This document shows positions 24,143 to 29,710 of a DNA stretch of 29,710 nucleotides, piece by piece. The notes under the pieces were generated by a model. It was not told the origin of the DNA. It searched no databases and saw only the letters and a list, made by a program, of their open reading frames with translations. The stretch is taken from contig JAENWZ010000003.1 in the NCBI GenBank assembly GCA_016649795.1, positions 1-29,710 on the forward strand, in the 5' to 3' direction. The position numbers and the translations under genes were made by a program. Each line of letters starts with the position of its first letter. Within the stretch, counting starts at the first letter, position 1. This DNA comes from Proteiniphilum sp. (GTDB lineage Bacteria > Bacteroidota > Bacteroidia > Bacteroidales > Dysgonomonadaceae).

Positions 24143-25285
24143 TTATCTTAAAGGAAGCTCTACGGAGAGATGCTTGTCGCTTCTCACATAGGTGGAGGTG
24201 ACATCATAGGTGAGCGAGGTTGTCGCGGCAGGAGCTGAGATCAACTGAGCCGATCGCGGGTAAAGCACTACGCGTTTTGTGCCGCTCCCTTCTTTCACCT
24301 CAAGCTCGAAATAGAGGTCACTGTTGTTTCGTATCTCATACCAGTTCGTTTTGTTTCCGTTGCCTCTGACCTCTGTATAGTGTGAGGGTAACAACTCCAC
24401 GCAGGCATTGAAGAGTGCGCGCACGTTTTCCTCTTTCCCTGCCAGGTATTTACTTGCCCAGGCAACGGTTCTTCCTGCATCGAGGGCTTCGCGGATCCCT
24501 TCCGGAGTGCGTTCTTTGGCCATCACCAGCGTCATGGTGCGATGCACATACTCCTTGCTCCTGTCGTAATCATGTGCCACCAGATTGTGGATGTCTGATG
24601 AACCCATCACTGTCAGTCCCTTGTCGATGCACCAGTCGAGGGCTTTCAGGTGAATACCGAAGCCGTTGATCACCTCAATGCCGTGTAACGCCTTGCTCCT
24701 GGAGAGATCATCCACAAAGTCGATCCACTCATACGACCCCTCTATGCCGGGTTGCCATCCGGGGTGGTTCCAGAAGATAAAGGAATTCTGTGTCGCTGCC
24801 TTCATCACTGCTGCCCGGTCCTGCTCGTTGGAACGACCTTCTATATAACCCGAAGCATCGCCAATATAGATGGCATTAAAATGTCCGGGAGGAGTGTTGC
24901 GTGTAATCTCGGTACCCTTTACCAGGATGATGTTGTTTTTCGCTGTACCTTCCTTCAGCAGTTCATAACCACGGTTATGAGCCACTTTCACATCATCTTT
25001 GTGCGGGGTGTATTCAATATGGTCTGTGATCGCCAGCGCATCGAGGCCCTCTTCCCAGGCCTCCTGATTGCGTACATTGGGCCAGACATGTCCGTCAGAG
25101 AAAACGGTATGCGTATGGAAATCGCATTTCAGCACTTCGTAACCGTTCACCTCCGGGATCATAATGTTCTCACGGTAGATGGGGCGACGGTTTTCATCGA
25201 GATAGAGCATCCCTTTTCCGTTGTTTCTCTGTGCAATGGCAAGCGTGGAGACTAAAAAGAGTCCGATCAGTAAAAAATTTCTCAT
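24143..25285 (-). CDS. Exported PHP-domain phosphodiesterase (Sb-PDE type)
   Basis: The 380-residue protein has a signal peptide (about 1-18, ending LAIAQ). Its PHP metallohydrolase domain shows CDFHTHTVFSDG (H57, H59), ALAITDHIEY, VKGTEITRN, FWNHPGW and GSSDIHN as the expected metal ligands. A C-terminal region after about 290 looks like a beta-rich accessory domain. The layout fits the secreted Sb-PDE family of Bacteroidota, phosphodiesterases acting on phosphate or phosphonate diesters outside the cytoplasm. The exact substrate is not shown by the sequence. The SDR gene follows closely downstream. Confidence 0.85.
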   Translation of the reverse strand: MRNFLLIGLFLVSTLAIAQRNNGKGMLYLDENRRPIYRENIMIPEVNGYEVLKCDFHTHTVFSDGHVWPNVRNQEAWEEGLDALAITDHIEYTPHKDDVKVAHNRGYELLKEGTAKNNIILVKGTEITRNTPPGHFNAIYIGDASGYIEGRSNEQDRAAVMKAATQNSFIFWNHPGWQPGIEGSYEWIDFVDDLSRSKALHGIEVINGFGIHLKALDWCIDKGLTVMGSSDIHNLVAHDYDRSKEYVHRTMTLVMAKERTPEGIREALDAGRTVAWASKYLAGKEENVRALFNACVELLPSHYTEVRGNGNKTNWYEIRNNSDLYFELEVKEGSGTKRVVLYPRSAQLISAPAATTSLTYDVTSTYVRSDKHLSVELPLR

Positions 25286-25368
25286 AGCAATTATTCTTTA
25301 ATATATATTTGTTTCTCTGTTCATCTATCGCGGTCCCGACCTCAAACGATTATTGACTGCCGGTTTCA

Positions 25369-25376
25369 CAAAAATA
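25369..25376 (-). promoter_or_regulatory. -7 box candidate for the phosphodiesterase-SDR pair
   Basis: Minus-strand TATTTTTG matches TAnnTTTG, 83 bases before the start codon. No good -33 partner is visible. Confidence 0.35.
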
Positions 25377-25499
25377 AACAATCCCTTTGGAATTATTGTA
25401 GCCGTTGGTTAAATATTGCGAAGAAAAATCAGCCTGGTACTGTATGACTATACAGTGTGAATGTTTAGTGTACCTGATTTGTCGTTTGGATGAAATTGA

Positions 25500-26114
25500 C
25501 TATTTAAGCAGGTTTAATCCATCTTTTGCCGACTGGTCGCCGGGAGCGATAATCAGCACAATATTGAAAAACTTTTTCGCCTCATTCTTCTTGCCGAGAA
25601 AATATCTGGTCCAGCCGCACATCAGCGTGGAATAGTAGTCGAAGGGGTACATCCGCTGCACCTTGTTGAAATAGATCTCAGCCTGCAGGAAATCTTTCCT
25701 GTAGTAGTAGATATTCCCCAGTGCGTAGTTGATTTTAGAGTTCATCTTGTCGAGGGTGAGGATCTGCTTGTAGACCTTCTCCAGCTCCTCACTGTTTTTC
25801 TGTGCCTCCAGTGGATAACAGAGACCCAGCAATGCCTCCACTGCCTGTGGTTCAATCTCTGCCGCCCGATTATAAAACTTCTTACTTGTTTCATAATCTT
25901 TAGAGAGATAGTAGAGCCATCCAAGGCGCAATGACTTATGGTAATCGTAACCGTTCAGGCTGTTCAGTTCGCCAATTGCTTTTTCGTAGTCCCCGGACGA
26001 CTCGTAGCGGTAGCTGCCGGCGAAGATCTGCGACGGGTCTACCTGTGCTGTGACACTCACGGTGAACAGCAACAGGAGGATGATCATCCCTGGTTTCTTA
26101 TTCAAAAATTCCAT
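25500..26114 (-). CDS. Secreted tetratricopeptide repeat protein
   Basis: The 204-residue protein has an N-terminal signal peptide (hydrophobic MIILLLLFTVSVTAQ, cleavage after AQ near residue 24) followed by about four to five TPR units. These include YRYESSGDYEKAIGEL, LGWLYYLSKDYETSKKFYNRA, LGNIYYYRKDFLQAEIYF and CGWTRYFLGKKNEAKKFF. It is probably a periplasmic scaffold. It overlaps the end of the barrel gene by 13 bases, so it is translationally coupled to an outer-membrane partner, which may be its binding partner. Confidence 0.87.
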   Translation of the reverse strand: MEFLNKKPGMIILLLLFTVSVTAQVDPSQIFAGSYRYESSGDYEKAIGELNSLNGYDYHKSLRLGWLYYLSKDYETSKKFYNRAAEIEPQAVEALLGLCYPLEAQKNSEELEKVYKQILTLDKMNSKINYALGNIYYYRKDFLQAEIYFNKVQRMYPFDYYSTLMCGWTRYFLGKKNEAKKFFNIVLIIAPGDQSAKDGLNLLK

Positions 26115-27346
26115 AACAATGCGATGTTTATCAGATGATTATTGTATTTGTATGCGGAGTAATCGGTTGCTGAGTAGGCATAGCCCTCTTTTTGCTGCCA
26201 TTGATAACCAGCGCTCAATGTAATTTTCTTAATATACCATGAGAGCGAGAGACCTGCCAATCCTTTGATGGGATCGTAGGTGTCATACACCAGGAACGAG
26301 CGATCGGTGATGTAATTCAGGTGGTTCCCGAAGCTTGCGTTCGCATCAATCCATATCTGTTTGAACAGTTTCACCCCGAACAGCTGGGAGAAGATGTATT
26401 GCTCCGTTGTCCAGCCTTTTGGGGTGTGAATCATTGCTGCGGAGGTGATCCCGTAAAAATTGAGATTCCCCAGCGGGTAGTATGTAAGCGATCCTTTTGC
26501 CTGGTATTGATCTACACCTCCAAAGTTTGAATAGGCGACGGCAATCTCCGGGAGGGTATAGGTAAACCGTTTGTTGAAAAATGCAAGCAGCGAATAGGCG
26601 GAGTGAGAGAGGTTATTGTCAATGCTTTCAATATTGTAGTACCCTCCGGAAAGACCCCAGGTGATGCTGTTGGGCGTGAAGAACTCCAGTGCTGCCACCA
26701 GCTGGTGTTGCGAAAGATTGTCTTCTTTTTTCAACGCTGAGGCGACGGAACGCTGAAACCGGGTGTTGTAAAACTGATATCCCAGTTTTAATTTTGTCCG
26801 TTCTGATAGTCTGAAGCCAATACCGAGGGCAGAGAAAACCATATTCTGGTATTGATTGAGCGAATCCTGTCCGGCAGTAGGGGAGAGGCTGCCCGGATTG
26901 TTGTCGTTCATCAGATACCCTCCTGAGAGAGAGATGTTATCGACAACGGAGCTTTTGTGTCCGATAGTAGCTTGCGTATGGGGCGCCAGCGTTTTGGCGA
27001 GGATAGCGGCATTTTCATTCTGTCCGCTCAGCAGAAAAGCGTAGTAGAGACCCTCCTTTAATGCCGGATCATCGGGTGTTTCAGAAAGTGTTTTCCTGTA
27101 AAATTCCGCTGCTTTTGCATAGTTCTTCAGTGCATAATAGGCCAACGCGGTCCGGTAGTTAAGATAATAGAAATCGATACCCTCTTCTTGTGCATTGAGG
27201 CTCGTCTCAATCAGACTCCGGTAATCTCCCTCCAGATACTGCCGGTAGGTCAGACTGTCTATCTGCTCCGGGCGCAGACTCTCCTGTGCAGTCAGGGGAG
27301 AGACAGCCAGAGCTATAAGTAGAAACGTTATTCCCAATTGATACAT
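26102..27346 (-). CDS. TPR plus outer-membrane beta-barrel protein
   Basis: The 414-residue protein starts with a signal peptide (about 1-20, ending LTAQE). It has two to three TPR-like helix pairs (about 30-125), with NYRTALAYYALKNYAKAAEFYRK the clearest. From about residue 135 the sequence alternates polar and hydrophobic residues with many aromatic girdle positions (SLSGGYLM, LKLGYQFY, WGLSGGYYN, ITLSAGYQW) and ends in LLWNF. The terminal phenylalanine is the usual outer-membrane barrel signal. It is predicted to sit in the outer membrane with a periplasmic TPR arm. It overlaps the transporter-peptidase gene by 19 bases and the TPR gene by 13. No named family is recognised with confidence. 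Confidence 0.8.
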   Translation of the reverse strand: MYQLGITFLLIALAVSPLTAQESLRPEQIDSLTYRQYLEGDYRSLIETSLNAQEEGIDFYYLNYRTALAYYALKNYAKAAEFYRKTLSETPDDPALKEGLYYAFLLSGQNENAAILAKTLAPHTQATIGHKSSVVDNISLSGGYLMNDNNPGSLSPTAGQDSLNQYQNMVFSALGIGFRLSERTKLKLGYQFYNTRFQRSVASALKKEDNLSQHQLVAALEFFTPNSITWGLSGGYYNIESIDNNLSHSAYSLLAFFNKRFTYTLPEIAVAYSNFGGVDQYQAKGSLTYYPLGNLNFYGITSAAMIHTPKGWTTEQYIFSQLFGVKLFKQIWIDANASFGNHLNYITDRSFLVYDTYDPIKGLAGLSLSWYIKKITLSAGYQWQQKEGYAYSATDYSAYKYNNHLINIALLWNF

Positions 27347-29499
27347 AATGTCTGTTTTTGTGTGTTAATCTCGATTCTCTTTTTTGTAATGGTTACCGAT
27401 GCTTCTCTGCTTTGCGGTTTGAAATTGAGGAATGATGTTTTCGTCACAATCCGGTAAACGATTTTTTCGGGATAATGGATGTTGTCTGCTTCGGTAAGCA
27501 CTGACTCGTACCGGATGCGGGTGAACAGTATAAAGGGAGAGAGAAGATCCTGGATCCATTTTGTCCCCGCAGGATGTTCTTTTGTAAGAGGCATCCAGTC
27601 ATTTATAGTAATATCTTTTTCATTGGAGAGGAGTAGCTTGAAACAGCTGCGGTAGAAGAGATAGAGAGGCGACGATTTTTTTCCTTCGAAATCGGTGAAG
27701 TAGAACATGGTTCCATCATTATCGAAGTAGGCTGTCGACCCGGTTTTATCACAACGGATGTAGGTTTTGTTAAAGGCGTCCGTGGCCACCTCCCAGAGCC
27801 ATGTTTCGTTCTCCTGTTTCACACTGAGCGATCTGCCCGGTGTGGCATCCAGCGCTTCGCTTGCCAGCGTCGACAGGGGTACATTGCAGACGATGCTTCC
27901 CTCTTTGGGTGTCTCACCGATACGGAGAACCGGCTTATCCCCCTGCTCTTCGAAAAAATAACCGAAAGGATAGGGATAGGTCGTCGCACCCACTTCCGGT
28001 GTCAGCTGCACCTGATAATGGAGATGAGGTGCCGGTGATCGTCCCGAGTTACCGCAGGCAGCGACCACTGTTCCTCTCTTTACATAATCACCTGTACGCA
28101 CCCTGAAGCTATCTTTTTTCAGATGACTCATCTGTGTGTACAGACCGTTCAGATGGTTGATGATAATGGTGTTGCCCCAGTTGTTGCGTGTGTCCACACT
28201 CCCAATCTCGTTCTCTTCCGTGATATTGCTGATCATCTGAACATAGCCGTCGGCAGGAGCAAGCACCGGCTTGTGATAACAATAGTACTCCTCCTTTCGC
28301 GCGCAGCCGCCGAAACAGCTCTTGCCCTCGTCGTCGGTAATCACAAAATCGAGTGCCTTACCCCATTCACCCAGATGGGTGATGGCGCCGTCATAACCCT
28401 GGCTCACCGTCCACTTATCGAGAAATGGCAGTTGCAGTTTAAAAAGCAGCTCCTGTCCGAAGCGCTGCATATAATTGACATTCTTATAGACTGTTTTTTC
28501 AGGATTGAAATACTGTATATAGGGAAAGTTAAAAAATCGGTTGGTGCTCCGCTGTTTAAGGATATAGAGGATTAATATTGATAAAAGACTGAATGATAGA
28601 GTATAAGAGAAGATGCCTATGTCTGAAATAAGATTTTCAATACCCGAGTAAAAGAGGAAGAGAACAGGAGTGAGTCCTATCACGAGCAGATAGGTGTAAC
28701 TGCTTGGAATGATGAAAAAACTACCGATGGCCATACCCCAGAAGATATAGTTAACACCTGCCAGATTCTGGGTCAGCTCCCCGATATCTACCCCCATCAG
28801 TTTACTTGTAACAAACGCGAAGAGGAAGCCGAGGAAGGCGACTGTCGATTTTATTCGCGAATGCAAAAGCAACGCAATCACCAGCATCATCCCCACCAGG
28901 ATACTGTCGGTGAAGAAGATGGATGCTATGGTCTTCAGGTAATAATAGAGCATCTGGGGTAGCTGAAGATGATCGAGCATATGCACAGCATCATACCAGG
29001 GTACTTTCATCTGTTCCGCCAGCAGCACGGTAAACCTTTCAAACGGAACTATCGGCATGATGCGGGTGAAAGTGCTGAAGGAGAGGTCAATCACAGTGAG
29101 TGTCAGGACGAACGGGAGCGTGAGGATGGGTATCTGATGTTTCGCGAACATTGTTTCAAACCAGATGGTGAACATAAACCCGAGAATCACAGCTAAGATG
29201 AACAGGATAAGAAAAGGAGGATTGATATGAAACTTGTAGACCATACTGATACCAATAAAGATGGCGTTGAAACCATACAGTCCGGTATCAATTTTCCCTT
29301 TGGAGAAACCAAACAGATGTGCCAGTATGTTTGTCAGCACAACAGCCGCAAGCCCTCCTGCTCCAAGCCTGAAATCGAGCATGCTTAACACCAGCAGTAG
29401 TATACCGTAAGCGCTGTTCTGAGAAAAAAATATCTGGGCATAACTGTTGATCAGGCCGTTCAGGTGTAATTTTCCGATAGGTTGGATCTGAATCCCCAT
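27328..29499 (-). CDS. Urea transporter fused to an M23 (LytM-type) peptidase
   Basis: The 723-residue protein has two clear halves. Residues about 10-320 are multi-pass and match the urea transporter (UT) family, with LNGLINSYAQIFFSQNSA and GLYGFNAIFIGIS. Residues about 360-515 are a LytM/M23 domain: THLGEWGKALDF (H375, D384), VLAPADGYV, NTIIINHLNGLYTQMSHL, GNSGRSPAPHLHYQV (H492, H494). The last 200 residues are of unknown fold. The M23 part would act on peptidoglycan peptides if it faces the periplasm. A cysteine cluster (C395, C399, C407) sits between the first and second ligand segments. The gene overlaps the barrel gene by 19 bases. Whether the channel half transports urea or another small amide is not shown. 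Confidence 0.87.
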   Translation of the reverse strand: MGIQIQPIGKLHLNGLINSYAQIFFSQNSAYGILLLVLSMLDFRLGAGGLAAVVLTNILAHLFGFSKGKIDTGLYGFNAIFIGISMVYKFHINPPFLILFILAVILGFMFTIWFETMFAKHQIPILTLPFVLTLTVIDLSFSTFTRIMPIVPFERFTVLLAEQMKVPWYDAVHMLDHLQLPQMLYYYLKTIASIFFTDSILVGMMLVIALLLHSRIKSTVAFLGFLFAFVTSKLMGVDIGELTQNLAGVNYIFWGMAIGSFFIIPSSYTYLLVIGLTPVLFLFYSGIENLISDIGIFSYTLSFSLLSILILYILKQRSTNRFFNFPYIQYFNPEKTVYKNVNYMQRFGQELLFKLQLPFLDKWTVSQGYDGAITHLGEWGKALDFVITDDEGKSCFGGCARKEEYYCYHKPVLAPADGYVQMISNITEENEIGSVDTRNNWGNTIIINHLNGLYTQMSHLKKDSFRVRTGDYVKRGTVVAACGNSGRSPAPHLHYQVQLTPEVGATTYPYPFGYFFEEQGDKPVLRIGETPKEGSIVCNVPLSTLASEALDATPGRSLSVKQENETWLWEVATDAFNKTYIRCDKTGSTAYFDNDGTMFYFTDFEGKKSSPLYLFYRSCFKLLLSNEKDITINDWMPLTKEHPAGTKWIQDLLSPFILFTRIRYESVLTEADNIHYPEKIVYRIVTKTSFLNFKPQSREASVTITKKRIEINTQKQTLCINWE

Positions 29500-29531
29500 A
29501 TTCGTTTCTTTTCAGCTTAAAATCGCCTGTT

Positions 29532-29688
29532 TCAAAGGTTGAAACTTTTCAGATGGTCGGGCAGATGCTCCTGTTCCACGATGCTCTCCATCGTTTCATG
29601 TTTTCTGATCAGATGCACCTTACCGGTTGTATCTATCATCACCACGTTGGGGCGAAGGGTGATAAACTGCATCCACTGGGTCATATTG
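29532..29688 (-). CDS. C-terminal end of an unrecognised protein, truncated by the contig edge
   Basis: A minus-strand frame enters from the contig end and stops at TGA 29532-29534. The visible 51 residues include FITLRPNVVMIDTTGKVH, then a charged helix and EHLPDHLKSFNL at the end. No family is recognised. It ends 32 bases before the transporter-peptidase gene begins, so it may be the first visible gene of that operon. The N-terminus is missing. Confidence 0.6.
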
Positions 29689-29710
29689 CTGTCTCTTATA
29701 CACATCTGAC
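29689..29710 (-). other. Nextera Read 1 adapter, reverse complement (artefact)
   Basis: CTGTCTCTTATACACATCT followed by GAC is the reverse complement of the Tn5 mosaic end plus the first bases of the Nextera Read 1 adapter. It is not genomic. Confidence 0.97.

Overview
The window reads as a chromosomal fragment of a Bacteroidota (Bacteroidales) bacterium. The evidence is a recurring TAnnTTTG promoter box, weak ribosome binding sites, a type IX secretion sorting-domain protein, Bacteroidota-type lipoproteins and outer-membrane barrels, and a urea transporter fused to an M23 peptidase. The overall feel is Dysgonomonadaceae or Porphyromonadaceae (Proteiniphilum or Petrimonas-like), but that rank is a guess because no rRNA is present. 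Both ends carry Nextera/Tn5 adapter sequence (1-19 and 29689-29710). The window is therefore an assembled contig with untrimmed adapters, and the genes at both edges are cut.

Left part (20-8117): a truncated HEXXH metallopeptidase-like gene, tRNA-Ser(CGA), two adjacent L,D-transpeptidase genes, and the tRNA-modifying methyltransferase mnmD. Divergent from mnmD lie the zinc-type ABC genes for the binding lipoprotein and the ATPase, with no permease beside them. A DUF456 membrane protein gene follows, broken by a one-base frameshift. A DCC-family thiol protein and aspartate-semialdehyde dehydrogenase are on the opposite strand.

Middle housekeeping part (8118-13701): a tight minus-strand operon runs rhomboid, rhomboid, membrane endonuclease/exonuclease/phosphatase protein, queD, queE, rnz. 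It ends beside a 104-residue protein that is little more than a signal peptide plus a secretion-sorting domain. An HU gene with a clear promoter and terminator and tRNA-Lys(CTT) follow on the plus strand.

Accessory island (about 13702-23408): directly behind tRNA-Lys the sequence becomes visibly AT-rich. It carries an AAA ATPase/DUF4143 gene behind a promoter framed by two copies of a TGCGTA-nn-TACGCA palindrome, a 1948-residue DUF4011/SF1 helicase/nuclease/DUF3320 protein preceded by a DUF2188-like small ORF, and a DUF1016 (YhcG-type) nuclease. This is a likely defence cluster. No integrase or att repeat is visible.

Right part (23409-29688): an SDR oxidoreductase and an exported PHP-type phosphodiesterase form one pair. 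An envelope operon of overlapping genes follows: urea transporter-M23 peptidase fusion, TPR plus outer-membrane barrel, and secreted TPR protein. The tail of an unrecognised gene is cut by the contig end.
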